Positions 25,993 to 35,119 of a DNA stretch of 64,000 nt are shown in pieces. Source of the DNA: Azoarcus sp. CIB (GTDB lineage Bacteria; Pseudomonadota; Gammaproteobacteria; Burkholderiales; Rhodocyclaceae). The notes beneath the pieces are model-generated. The model was given only the letters and a program-made list of their open reading frames with translations, was not told the DNA's origin and searched no databases. The position numbers and the translations under genes were made by a program. Where the stretch lies: contig NZ_CP011072.1 in the NCBI RefSeq assembly GCF_001190925.1, positions 186,001-250,000 on the forward strand, written 5' to 3'. Within the stretch, counting starts at the first letter, position 1, and every line of letters starts with the position of its first letter.

Positions 25993-28900
25993 ATGAAGTA
26001 CCTTTATCCGAAAGGGCGGGCGCCAGCCGCAGCCGGCTATCAAGGCCGGCTGACGCAGCTGGCCGGCCTGCTGATGCTGACCGGGGCGACACTGTTCGCG
26101 GCCGGCCAGGCTCAGGCAGCTCCGCCGAGTGGTGGTGGCGGTGGTGGTGGCGGAACGACGACGACCGCCGCCATCGCGTGTACGAAAACGCTGGTGGCCA
26201 ACGTGGTCGCACTCGACCAGCCGCTGATGTACAACCGGCTCGGCGCGCAGAACATCAACGGCATGATGTATGCGCTCGAGGAAGACGTGGTGGATTCGAG
26301 CGGCAAGACGCTCGCGGCAGGCGGCACGAAGTCCGCCGGCAACGTCAAGCTGCGCGCCGACAAGCGGCCGCGTCCGCTGGTGCTGCGCATCGGGGCGGGC
26401 GAATGCCTGACCGTTAACCTGACCAACCTGTTGAGCCCGACGGCGAACCCGCGCGACGCGGTGCCGCCCGAGATGCACATCGACGACCAGGTCGCCGACC
26501 GCAACGTGGGCTTCTTCGCGCAGGGCATGCAGGCGGTGAACAGCATCGCCGACATGGGCGACAACACCGGCAAGAACCTGAGTGCGCTGGCCGCACCGGG
26601 CCAGACGAAGACCTACACGCTCTACGGCGAGCGTGAAGGCACCTTCGCAGTAACGAGTTATGGCGCGACCTTCGGCGCGGACGGCACCGCGGGCAACGTC
26701 TCCAGCGGCCTGTTCGGCCAGCTGACGGTGCTGCCCAAGGGTGGACGCGCGTACCGCAACGTCCTGTCCGAAGAGGAAATGCGCATCGCCGCGGACAAGA
26801 ACGGCGACGGCGTGCTGACGGCCGCAGCGGGGGAACTGACCGCGGCAGGCCATCCGGTCATCAACTACGAGGCACGTTATCCGAACGCGCAGCCGTGGAT
26901 TGCCGAGGGCAAGGCCGGCAAGCCGGTCGTGAACACGGTCGACGGCACGCGCATCGTTCATACCGAGATCGACGCGGTGGTCCTCGGACCCAACCCCGAC
27001 GGCACTTTCCCCGCAACGACCTACCCGCTCGAGAGCATGGGCAAGCGCAACCCCGCCTACCCGAACCGCCTCGAGCCGTTCCGCGACTTCAGCACGGTCT
27101 TCCACGACGAAGTGGCGACCGCACAGGCCTTCCCGGGCTTCTACAACGACCCGGTGTTCGGCTACGTGCTGCAGGCGACGCGCGACGCGTTCATGATCAA
27201 CTACGGTTCCGGCGGCATCGGTTCCGAGATCATTGCGAACCGCCTCGGCGTCGGCCCGATGCACGACTGCACGTCCTGCGCGTACGAGGAGTTCTTCCTC
27301 ACCGCGTATGTGGTCGGCGATCCGGCGCAACTGGTCGACATTCCCGCGAACGTCGGCCTGGAAGCGCTGAAGCCGGGACAGGTGCCGCCCGCCGGAACGA
27401 CCGGCATCAAGGCAACGAAGGCGCTGTATCCGCAGGATCCGGCGAACGTCCATCACAGCTACATCGGCGACTTCGTGAAGTACCGCAACATCCACGTGGG
27501 GCAGGAGCAGCATGTGTTCCACCTGCACAACCACCAGTGGCTGTTCAACCCCAACGACGACAATTCCAACTATCTTGACGCGCAGGGCGTCGGGCCGGGT
27601 TCCGGCTACACCTACGAGATGGTCAACGGGGGCTCCGGCAACCGCAACCGCTCGCCGGGCGACGCGATCTACCACTGCCACTTCTACCCGCACTTCGCGC
27701 AGGGCATGTGGTACATGTGGCGGGTCCACGACACCTTCGAGGCCGGCACGAAGCTCGCGGTGTCGAGCGGCACCAAGGGCTTCCACAGCGCGCCCTATGC
27801 GCTGAAGGACGGCACGCCCGCAGCAGGTGCGCGCGCTTATCCCGACGGCGAACTGGTGGTCGGCGCGCCGATCCCCGCGGTGGTGCCGCTGCCGGGCAAG
27901 GCGATGCCGCCGATGCCGGGCAAGGTGGAGGTCGTCACGAAGTACGTGACCAACCCTGCCACGGGTACGTCGGTCATCGCCGGTTCCAAGGCGCAGGTCG
28001 ACCGCAGCGTTGCCAACAAGAACACCGACGGCACGCTGAAGAACCCCGGCTATCCGTTCTGGGTGGCAGGCATCGAGAGCACGATGGGCCAGCGTCCGCC
28101 GACCCCGCCGCTCGACATGCTGACCCAGGCCAAGGCCCAGGAGCTGAAGGCCAAGGGCGGTCTGTGGGACGGCATCGTGCCGGCGCAGGCAGGTGGCTGG
28201 GACGGCGGTCTGGCACGGCACACGCTCGAAGGTACGCTGTCCGGCACCGAGGCGATCGTGACGACCAGCCCGGTCGACTTCCTGAAGAAGATCACGTCTG
28301 CGAAGGCGGTGTTCTTCCCCGAGGAAGGGACGGACGCGGAGCAGGCGGCGATGGCCTTCCACTCGCAGAAGGAGCACGCGAGCTACAAGGTCGACCCGAG
28401 CGGCACCACGGTGGCAGCGGCAGCGTTCAAGACCAACGGCGCCAAGCCCTCGGTCGCGGCGCCGTTCGCCGAGCCTTGCATCGACGACACGCAGAAGCAG
28501 CTGACCAGCACCGCGGGAGCGGGCACCTGGCATAGCGGCTCGACGCTGACGTCGTGGTACACCGGCCAGGCCTCGCAGTTCAACGCGAGCACCCCGCGCG
28601 TGTACAAGGGCGCCAACATCCAGTTCGACGCGGTGATCAACAAGGCCGGTTACCACTTCCCGCAACAGCGCATCATCGCGCTGTGGGAGGACGTGATGCC
28701 GGTGATCAACAAGCAGCAGCCGCCCGAGCCGTTGGTCATGCGCCTGAACACGTACGACTGCGCGATGTACGACCACACCAACCTGGTACCGGAGTTCTAC
28801 GAGCTGGACGACTACCAGGTGCGCACGCCGACCGACATCATCGGCCAGCACATTCACCTGCCCAAGTGGGACCTTTCCACCACGGACGGCGCGGCGAACG

Positions 28901-31833
28901 GCTGGAACTATGAAGACGGCACGCTGGCGCCGGGAGCAGTGGTGGAACGCATCCACGCAGTGCGCCACTTCAACCATTGCACCGAACCGACCGACCCGCG
29001 CGACGGCACCAACGTCTGCCCCGTGCCGAAGGCTCACCCCTACTTCGGACAGTTCAATCGTCCGGACTGGATGGGCGCACGCACGACCCAGCAACGCTGG
29101 TACTCCGACCCGCTGTTGAACCAGTACAACATCGACCGCGGCCTCGGCAACATCTTCACGCATGACCATTACGGTCCCTCGACCCACCAGCAGATCGGCC
29201 TGTACGGAACCGTGCTGACCGAACCGGCGGGCTCGAAGTGGTACCAGGCCGAGACCGGCGCTCCGCTGTACTCCCGTGCAGACGGCGGCCCGACCTCGTG
29301 GCAGGCGGTGATCAGCAGTGGCGACATCGATGGCGACAAGATCGATGACAGCTTCCGCGAGTTCTACCTGGAGTTCACCGACTTCCAGCATGCGTATGAA
29401 GCCGGCGTGTATGTCGGTGCAGGTCCGGACGGCATCCCCGACCCGGTCAAGTACCCGACCGGCCCGGACAGCTTCCGTTTCGCGATCAACCCGCCGGCGA
29501 AGAAGACCACGCTGCCCATCTTCCCCGACATGCAGCGCATCGTCGCTGGTGGCGAGAAGGCAGGCTGCCCGGTCCGTCCGTGCCCGCAGGCGATCTCGGC
29601 GGATGACCCCGGAATGTTCGTGGTGAACTACCGCAACGAACCGGTGGCGCTGCGCATCTACGACCCGGCCAAGATCGGCCCCGACGGCAAGCCGGGGATG
29701 CAGGCGGACGGACTCGCGGGTGACCTGGCGTATGCACTGCAGAGCCGTACCGACCGCAAGATCGCAGTGTTCAACGAAGCACCGAGCTCGATCAGGCAGG
29801 CGACCGGCCCGACCGGAGGCATCACGACCTTCCCGCCGCACATCAACAAGGCGGGCGACAAGGCCGGCGACCCCTTCACCCCGATGCTGCGCACCTACGC
29901 GGGTGACATCGTCCGCGTCCGCGTGCAGGCCGGCGGTCAGGAAGAGGCGCACAGCGTCAGCATCCACGGCATCAAGTGGCTGCAGGCGGGTTCGGCCTTC
30001 GGTGCAGCAGGCAACTCGGGCTGGCGTAACGGCCAGATGGTCGGCATCTCCGAGCAGTTCAGCCTCGGCATGCCGGTGGCGATGTATGCGGATCCCACCC
30101 GCGTCGAGGCGGACTACATGTACTCGATCAATCCGTCGATCGAGGGCTACTGGAACGGCTCGTGGGGTGTGATGCGCAACTACGCGGAGAAGCAGGCGGA
30201 CCTGTTTGCCGTGCCGAACAACCCGCTGCCGGTGAGCATCACCAACGCCGCGGACTTCAACGGCATCTGCCCGAAGAACTATGTCGATCCGAAGCTCGGC
30301 GTGCTGCCGGTCAAGCAGCGCGACTTCAACGTGGTGGTGGCGCTCGCCAACGACATCCTGCCCAACCCGCTCGGCCTGACCATCGGCATGGCGGCGAGCG
30401 ACGGGAAGCACGTCGGCGGCCCGCTCAAGGCCAATGGCGGCACGCTGGTGTACAACTCGCGTCCGACCAGCATCCCGGCTGCGACCATCATCGACGACGT
30501 CACGGGCCAGGCGATCACGATCGGCGGCAAGTCCGGCCCGCTGCACGACCCGACCGCAATCATGTACGTGCGCAAGGACGACCTCGATCCGACCACCGGC
30601 AAGCTGAAAGCCGGCGTCCCGGTCGAGCCCCTGGTGATGCGTGCCGCGTCCGGCGAGTGCGTGAATCTGGTGCTGGAGAACCGCCTGCCGACGGTCATGC
30701 CCGACCTGCCGTCGCCCAACCTGATGTCGCCGGTCGTGGTTCGTGACCGTTACGGCGCAGTGGGCACCACCAGCTTCAACAACAACCTGATGCGTCCGTC
30801 CGCACACGCTGGCCTCCACACCCAGCTGGTGATGTACGACGTGACCAAGTCCGACGGTACCAACGTGGGTATCAACCCGGTGCAGACGGTTGCACCGCGG
30901 GCGAGCGCCACCGACCCGTACCCGACGACGGCCTATCAATACTACGTAGGAGACCTGGGCCGCGCGTTCTCTGCGCAAACATCCACCATCAAGAAGGCAA
31001 CCGACACCGTGACTGCGGTGGGCATCGAGTTCGGCGGCGTCAATATCATGCCGGCGGACAAGGTCAAGCAGACGCAGAAGGGTCTCAACGGAGCGTTCGT
31101 CGCCATGCCGCCTGAATCGACCTGGGTCGAGGACAGCAACATGCGCGCCGCCGCCACGGTGACCAAGACCACGAAGCCGGAGCTTGCGACCTACCGTGAC
31201 TTCGCGCTGCAGTGGGCGAAGGGGGTCAACATGCGTTGGGCAAATGGCGAACCGGTCGAAAGCATCGCCGCGGAAGGTCCGATGGTCCACGAGGATCCGG
31301 AGGACAACTCGGCAATGACGGTGAACTACAAGTCCGAGCCGCTGTGGTACCGCTTCGCCAAGGCGCCGGATGCGCCCTTCGGCTGGGCCGGTGGTGCAGG
31401 CTTCGCTGCAGTGCCGAACGCAAGCATGGCCTACAGCAACGCGCTGACCGCCGGTGCAGACCCGGAGACCCCGGTGCTGACGGTGAATCGCGGGATGCCC
31501 TTCCGGATCCACGTGGTTCAGGCTTCGGGCGGCAGCCGCATGGGTACCTTCGGCCTCCACGGCCACGTGTGGCAGCGCGATCCGTACCGTGCGAACAACA
31601 CGGATACCAACGGCTATCCGTCGCGCAAGTTCGGTGTGGGTTCGACGCGGATCCTGTTCAACCCGCTGGGGATGTTCCTGGGCGGTCAGGAGAGCATCCT
31701 GCCGGCCGCGCACTTCACCTTCAACCTGGCCAGTGCAGGCGGCGCCAACGCAATCCCGGGCGACTACCTGTATCGCGACTTCGAGTCGCTGGGCAACCTC
31801 GCCGGCCGCTGGGGGATCGTGCGGGTGCAGTAA
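25993..31833 (+). CDS. Giant exported multicopper oxidase, MofA/MnxG-like (putative Mn(II) oxidase)
   Basis: The 1946-residue protein starts at the ATG at 25993, 8 bp after GGGGGA. A signal peptide ends about QAQA (residue 42), followed by a glycine run. Copper motifs are clear. H507VFHLHNHQW gives HxxHxH and H561CHFYPHFAQGM gives the type 1 pattern HCHxxxHxxxxM. H953IH, H1057DH, H1320SVSIH, H1605AGLH and H1856GH follow in the second half. The HxxHxH and HCH motifs thus precede the simple HxH motifs, a permuted order also reported for MnxG-type enzymes. Calcium-loop-like segments occur at 268 (DKNGDG) and 1111 (DIDGDKIDD). Size and context (SCO chaperones, cytochrome, SurA-like protein) match the Leptothrix mof and P. 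putida mnx systems. Mn(II) is the likely substrate but not proven. Confidence 0.88.
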   Translation: MKYLYPKGRAPAAAGYQGRLTQLAGLLMLTGATLFAAGQAQAAPPSGGGGGGGGTTTTAAIACTKTLVANVVALDQPLMYNRLGAQNINGMMYALEEDVVDSSGKTLAAGGTKSAGNVKLRADKRPRPLVLRIGAGECLTVNLTNLLSPTANPRDAVPPEMHIDDQVADRNVGFFAQGMQAVNSIADMGDNTGKNLSALAAPGQTKTYTLYGEREGTFAVTSYGATFGADGTAGNVSSGLFGQLTVLPKGGRAYRNVLSEEEMRIAADKNGDGVLTAAAGELTAAGHPVINYEARYPNAQPWIAEGKAGKPVVNTVDGTRIVHTEIDAVVLGPNPDGTFPATTYPLESMGKRNPAYPNRLEPFRDFSTVFHDEVATAQAFPGFYNDPVFGYVLQATRDAFMINYGSGGIGSEIIANRLGVGPMHDCTSCAYEEFFLTAYVVGDPAQLVDIPANVGLEALKPGQVPPAGTTGIKATKALYPQDPANVHHSYIGDFVKYRNIHVGQEQHVFHLHNHQWLFNPNDDNSNYLDAQGVGPGSGYTYEMVNGGSGNRNRSPGDAIYHCHFYPHFAQGMWYMWRVHDTFEAGTKLAVSSGTKGFHSAPYALKDGTPAAGARAYPDGELVVGAPIPAVVPLPGKAMPPMPGKVEVVTKYVTNPATGTSVIAGSKAQVDRSVANKNTDGTLKNPGYPFWVAGIESTMGQRPPTPPLDMLTQAKAQELKAKGGLWDGIVPAQAGGWDGGLARHTLEGTLSGTEAIVTTSPVDFLKKITSAKAVFFPEEGTDAEQAAMAFHSQKEHASYKVDPSGTTVAAAAFKTNGAKPSVAAPFAEPCIDDTQKQLTSTAGAGTWHSGSTLTSWYTGQASQFNASTPRVYKGANIQFDAVINKAGYHFPQQRIIALWEDVMPVINKQQPPEPLVMRLNTYDCAMYDHTNLVPEFYELDDYQVRTPTDIIGQHIHLPKWDLSTTDGAANGWNYEDGTLAPGAVVERIHAVRHFNHCTEPTDPRDGTNVCPVPKAHPYFGQFNRPDWMGARTTQQRWYSDPLLNQYNIDRGLGNIFTHDHYGPSTHQQIGLYGTVLTEPAGSKWYQAETGAPLYSRADGGPTSWQAVISSGDIDGDKIDDSFREFYLEFTDFQHAYEAGVYVGAGPDGIPDPVKYPTGPDSFRFAINPPAKKTTLPIFPDMQRIVAGGEKAGCPVRPCPQAISADDPGMFVVNYRNEPVALRIYDPAKIGPDGKPGMQADGLAGDLAYALQSRTDRKIAVFNEAPSSIRQATGPTGGITTFPPHINKAGDKAGDPFTPMLRTYAGDIVRVRVQAGGQEEAHSVSIHGIKWLQAGSAFGAAGNSGWRNGQMVGISEQFSLGMPVAMYADPTRVEADYMYSINPSIEGYWNGSWGVMRNYAEKQADLFAVPNNPLPVSITNAADFNGICPKNYVDPKLGVLPVKQRDFNVVVALANDILPNPLGLTIGMAASDGKHVGGPLKANGGTLVYNSRPTSIPAATIIDDVTGQAITIGGKSGPLHDPTAIMYVRKDDLDPTTGKLKAGVPVEPLVMRAASGECVNLVLENRLPTVMPDLPSPNLMSPVVVRDRYGAVGTTSFNNNLMRPSAHAGLHTQLVMYDVTKSDGTNVGINPVQTVAPRASATDPYPTTAYQYYVGDLGRAFSAQTSTIKKATDTVTAVGIEFGGVNIMPADKVKQTQKGLNGAFVAMPPESTWVEDSNMRAAATVTKTTKPELATYRDFALQWAKGVNMRWANGEPVESIAAEGPMVHEDPEDNSAMTVNYKSEPLWYRFAKAPDAPFGWAGGAGFAAVPNASMAYSNALTAGADPETPVLTVNRGMPFRIHVVQASGGSRMGTFGLHGHVWQRDPYRANNTDTNGYPSRKFGVGSTRILFNPLGMFLGGQESILPAAHFTFNLASAGGANAIPGDYLYRDFESLGNLAGRWGIVRVQ

Positions 31834-31854
31834 GCAAAAGAGTAGAGCAGCACG

Positions 31855-31955
31855 GTTGCTCCCTCCCCTTCAAGGGGAGGGCTGGGGTGGGGATGGGTTG
31901 AACAGAGGTCGCAGAAACCCATCCCCCTCCTGACCTCCCCCTTGAAAGGGGAGGA
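31855..31955. repeat. Intergenic repeat pair (CCCCTTGAAGGGG family)
   Basis: CCCCTTCAAGGGG with GAGGGCTGGGGTGGGGATGG faces a CCCTTGAAAGGGG copy with CCCATCCCCCTCCTGACC. It lies just after the oxidase stop. The rest of the 361-bp gap to 32195 holds the terminator at 32035 and a second hairpin. Confidence 0.75.
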
Positions 31956-32034
31956 ACAAGGAACCTCAGGTATCACGCAGCAAACACGGGGCGCGGTTCT
32001 GCCTGCCGCGTCCCGGCCGGAGCAAACGGTCCGG

Positions 32035-32058
32035 AACGCGCCTTCGGGTGCGTTTTTT
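32035..32058 (+). terminator. Rho-independent terminator with TTCG loop
   Basis: AACGCGCC-TTCG-GGTGCGTT forms an 8-bp stem (one G-T pair) with a stable tetraloop, followed by four further T residues. It should end the oxidase transcript, at least in part. Confidence 0.75.
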
Positions 32059-32059
32059 A

Positions 32060-32095
32060 GGGGAGTCTTCATGGCAGTGGGACTCCCCGGCTTTT
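32060..32095 (+). terminator. Second hairpin 3' of the terminator
   Basis: GGGGAGTC (32060-32067) pairs with GACTCCCC (32081-32088), followed by GGCTTTTATT. It could be a backup terminator or a leader structure of the downstream gene; no riboswitch class is recognised with confidence. Confidence 0.35.
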
Positions 32096-32194
32096 ATTAC
32101 GGATGAGCGGGCGCTGCGAGGGCGGCGCCCCCATCCCACGGATTTCGCAGCAAGGGACGGCCTGGGGCCGGCTCTGAAAATGAGGGAGACCACC

Positions 32195-34135
32195 GTGAGC
32201 AAACTTCGCTTCGCAACACTTTCGCTGCTCGTTTCGTGCGCATTGTCGGGAACGACCGTCGCTGCCCCCGCCCCCGTGTCCGCTGCGGCGGACGCCAAGC
32301 CTGCAGCCAGCGGACGCCTGGTGCGCGACGGCGTGGCGATCGACTTCGAAGCGCGCCCGGCCGGCGATGCCACCGAGCTGGTCGAAGGCGGGCTCGCCGA
32401 CATCCGCTTCCGCATCACCGACGCCAACACGGGCAAAGGGGTGCCGGGACTCGCACCGGGCGCGTGGCTGGACCTCGCGCACGTGATCTCGAACCCGAAG
32501 GCCAACGAGCAGAAGGAATGCAAGGACAAGATCGCGCTCTACCTGAAGGGCGTGGTCGGCGTGCGGCCGATGGTGGACCTCAACAGCTATTACCTGATGG
32601 TGCTCAACAAGGACCCGAGCATCAGCGTGATCGATCCGCTGACGTCGGTGGGCGGCGTGACCAGCACGCTGACGCGCATCATGCTCAAGCGGCCGCCGGT
32701 GGACTGGACGAAGAGCCCGGACGGCAAGTACATCTTCGTGTCGATGCCGATCGCCGACCAGGTGGCGGTGGTCGATGCGGCGAGTTTCAAGGTCGTCGGC
32801 AACGTCGATGCGGGCGACGAACCGGTGCGCGTCACCGTGCAGCCGGACGGCCGCTACGTGTGGGTCGGCAACAACTCCCGCGACCCCGGCAAGAGCGGTG
32901 TCACGGTGATCGACGCCCACAGCTTCAAGCCGGTGAAGACCTTCGCGACCGGCAAGGGGCACCACGAGATCGCCTTCAGCGACGATTCGCGCCATGCCTT
33001 CGTGACCAACCGCGACGCCGGCACCGTGAGCGTGTTCGACGTGGCGACGATGCAGAAGGTGAAGGACCTGCAGACCGGACCGCGCCCGATCTCGGTGGCG
33101 CAGTCGGGGCTGTCGAAGGCGCTGTACGTCGCCGACGGCCAGGCGGGCACGATCACCGTGATCGACGCCAAGACGCTGGCGACGCGCAAGGTCATCCAGG
33201 CCAAGCCCGGCCTCGGGCCGGTGCGCTTCACGTCCGACGGCCGTTATGGCTTCGCGCTGAACACGCTGGAGAGCGTCGCGACGGTGGTGGATGCGGGCAG
33301 CGACGAGGCTGTGCATGACATCAAGGTCGCCTCCGAGCCCTACCAGGTGACCTTCACCGCCGGCTACGCCTATGTGCGCGGCCTCGCCACCGAGCGCGTG
33401 ACGATGGTGAAGCTCGACACGCTGGGCAAGGGCCGCGAGCCGGTGCTGCAGAGTTTCGCCGCGGGCGGCGAAGCGCCCAAGCTCGCGGGCGACCTGCCGC
33501 TGGCAGCGAGCCTCGCGGCGCGCAACGACGAGGGCTCGGTGTTCGTCGTGAATCCCGCCAACAACACGACGTACTTCTACATGGAAGGCATGAACGCGCC
33601 GATGACCGGCTACCTCAACCGCGGCCACACGGCGCGGGCGGTCACGGTGGTCGACCGCTCGATGAAGCAGGGCGAGCCGGGCGTGTTCTCGACCCAGGTC
33701 ACGCTGCCGGCCTCGGGCAAGTTCGACGTCGCCTTCATGCTCGACCGCCCGCAGGTGCTGCATTGCTTCAGCGCCGAGGTGAAGCCGGGCGCGGTGAGCG
33801 ACGCGAAACTCGCCGTGCCGCGCCTCGAGTTCCTGCCCGCGCCGGCGACGGTGCAGGCGCCGGGCAAGGCGGCGGTGCGCTTCCGCCTCGTCTCCGGCCG
33901 CAAGGACACGCCGCGCACCGGCCTCAAGGACCTGAAGGTGAGCTACTTCGTCGCCCCGGCCGGCACGCGCCAGAGCGCGGCGGCGCGCGAGGTAGGCGAC
34001 GGGGTGTACGAAGCGCAGGTGCAGCTCGGCGAGACCGGCGCGTACTACGTGCATGTCGTCTCGGACGCGCTGAAGGACACCCAGAACAAGCCCTACCTGA
34101 CGCTGCGCGCGGTGTCGGCGGTGGCGGGCAAGTGA
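32195..34135 (+). CDS. Secreted YVTN/cytochrome D1-like beta-propeller protein
   Basis: The 646-residue protein starts at the GTG at 32195, 6 bp after GGGAG; an ATG at 32180 is the alternative. A signal peptide ends about TTVAAPAP. The middle (about 110-430) has YVTN-type propeller repeats such as SPDGKYIFVSMPIADQVAVVDAASF, QPDGRYVWVGNNS and DSRHAFVTNRDAGTVSVFDVAT. A C-terminal domain (about 500-640) is Ig-like/YtkA-like in texture. Single cysteines occur near 110 and 528. No CxxCH heme site is present. Such propellers occur in periplasmic electron-transfer and metal-oxidation loci; a scaffold or redox-partner role for the oxidase is inference. Confidence 0.82.
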   Translation: MSKLRFATLSLLVSCALSGTTVAAPAPVSAAADAKPAASGRLVRDGVAIDFEARPAGDATELVEGGLADIRFRITDANTGKGVPGLAPGAWLDLAHVISNPKANEQKECKDKIALYLKGVVGVRPMVDLNSYYLMVLNKDPSISVIDPLTSVGGVTSTLTRIMLKRPPVDWTKSPDGKYIFVSMPIADQVAVVDAASFKVVGNVDAGDEPVRVTVQPDGRYVWVGNNSRDPGKSGVTVIDAHSFKPVKTFATGKGHHEIAFSDDSRHAFVTNRDAGTVSVFDVATMQKVKDLQTGPRPISVAQSGLSKALYVADGQAGTITVIDAKTLATRKVIQAKPGLGPVRFTSDGRYGFALNTLESVATVVDAGSDEAVHDIKVASEPYQVTFTAGYAYVRGLATERVTMVKLDTLGKGREPVLQSFAAGGEAPKLAGDLPLAASLAARNDEGSVFVVNPANNTTYFYMEGMNAPMTGYLNRGHTARAVTVVDRSMKQGEPGVFSTQVTLPASGKFDVAFMLDRPQVLHCFSAEVKPGAVSDAKLAVPRLEFLPAPATVQAPGKAAVRFRLVSGRKDTPRTGLKDLKVSYFVAPAGTRQSAAAREVGDGVYEAQVQLGETGAYYVHVVSDALKDTQNKPYLTLRAVSAVAGK

Positions 34136-34140
34136 GGAAT

Positions 34141-34325
34141 TCCGCTCCCTCCCCTTCAAGGGGGCGGAGGCGGGGTTTCGCGGAGCACTGCTCCGCGCCG
34201 CCGGAGCGGCGGAGCGAAGCGGAGACTCCCGGGTTGGGGTGGGGATGGGTTTCGGCATTCGCGGCACGACCGCCGGAAACCCATCCCCCTCCTGACCTCC
34301 CCCTTGAAGGGGGAGGAACCCAGTG
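34141..34325. repeat. Extended intergenic repeat (CCCCTTGAAGGGG family)
   Basis: CCCCTTCAAGGGGG is followed by a ~75-bp module beginning GGGGTTTCGCGGAGCACTGC that also occurs at 19780-19850. Then come GGTTGGGGTGGGGATGGG and a facing CCCATCCCCCTCCTGACC copy ending CCCCTTGAAGGGGG. It fills the gap between the propeller and SCO genes. Confidence 0.75.
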
Positions 34326-34377
34326 CCCGAACGGTGTCAGGTTGCAGAGGCAATCAGGATCAAGTGTGGAGGTTGCG

Positions 34378-35115
34378 ATGAAGAAGGGAGCAAGGAACAC
34401 GAAGCGCGATCGCAGGACCCGAATCATGCGGGCCAGCCTGATCGCGCTGGCGGTGTCGGTGGCCGCGAGCATCATCGTGCCGGGCCTGGCGCGGGCGCAT
34501 TCGGAGCATGCGATGAAGCCGCAGCCCACGCAGGTCGCCGCGGCGGATGCCCACGCGGGTCATGGGGGCCACGCGAATCACGCCAACCACGCCAACTCCG
34601 ACATCAAGCTGCCCGAGGACGTGACGGTGCGTTTCCCCGACGTGAAGCTGCTCGACCAGAACAGCCGCGAACGCAGCCTCAAGTCCGACGTGATCGGCGA
34701 CCGCATCGTCGTGATGGACTTCGTCTACACGAGCTGCACGACGGTGTGCCCGGTGGTCTCCGCGATCATGGGCGAAGTGCAGCAGAAGCTCGGCGGGCGG
34801 GTGGGGCGCGAGGTCGCGCTGGTCTCGCTCACCGTCGATCCGGTCCGCGACACCCCCGCCCGCCTGCGCGACTACGCGCGTTCCCGCGGGGCGGGTGCGG
34901 GGTGGTCGTGGCTCACCGGCAGCACCACGGCGGTCAACGACACGCTCAAGGGCATGGGCACGTGGACGCCGAACTTCGAGGACCACCCCGTTGTGATGAT
35001 GGTCGGCGACGGCCGCAGCGGCAAATGGACGCGCTTCTACGGCTTCGCGGACCCCGCGATGCTGGTCGCACAGGTCGAATCGCTCATCGCGGCGCGTGCC
35101 GCAACCCGGGAGTAA
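34378..35115 (+). CDS. SCO1/SenC-family copper chaperone (first copy)
   Basis: The 245-residue protein starts at the ATG at 34378 after GGAG. Its hydrophobic N-terminal segment (ASLIALAVSVAASIIVPGLA) is a signal or anchor. A histidine-rich stretch follows (HAGHGGHANHANHANSD, about 58-75). The SCO domain has the copper-binding CTTVC motif (CxxxC) in DFVYTSCTTVCPVVS and the distal conserved histidine in EDHPVVMMVGD. SCO proteins pass copper to, or reduce cysteines in, periplasmic cuproproteins such as cytochrome oxidase. Here the neighbouring giant multicopper oxidase is the obvious client. It lies 4 bp before the second SCO gene, in one operon. Confidence 0.93.
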   Translation: MKKGARNTKRDRRTRIMRASLIALAVSVAASIIVPGLARAHSEHAMKPQPTQVAAADAHAGHGGHANHANHANSDIKLPEDVTVRFPDVKLLDQNSRERSLKSDVIGDRIVVMDFVYTSCTTVCPVVSAIMGEVQQKLGGRVGREVALVSLTVDPVRDTPARLRDYARSRGAGAGWSWLTGSTTAVNDTLKGMGTWTPNFEDHPVVMMVGDGRSGKWTRFYGFADPAMLVAQVESLIAARAATRE

Positions 35116-35119
35116 GAGC

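Noticed and set aside
25834-31713. Long open frame of 1959 codons on the minus strand opposite the oxidase
   Set aside because: High-GC shadow: low-complexity Arg/His/Val/Ala composition, no domain, and the plus frame has clear copper motifs and a signal peptide.
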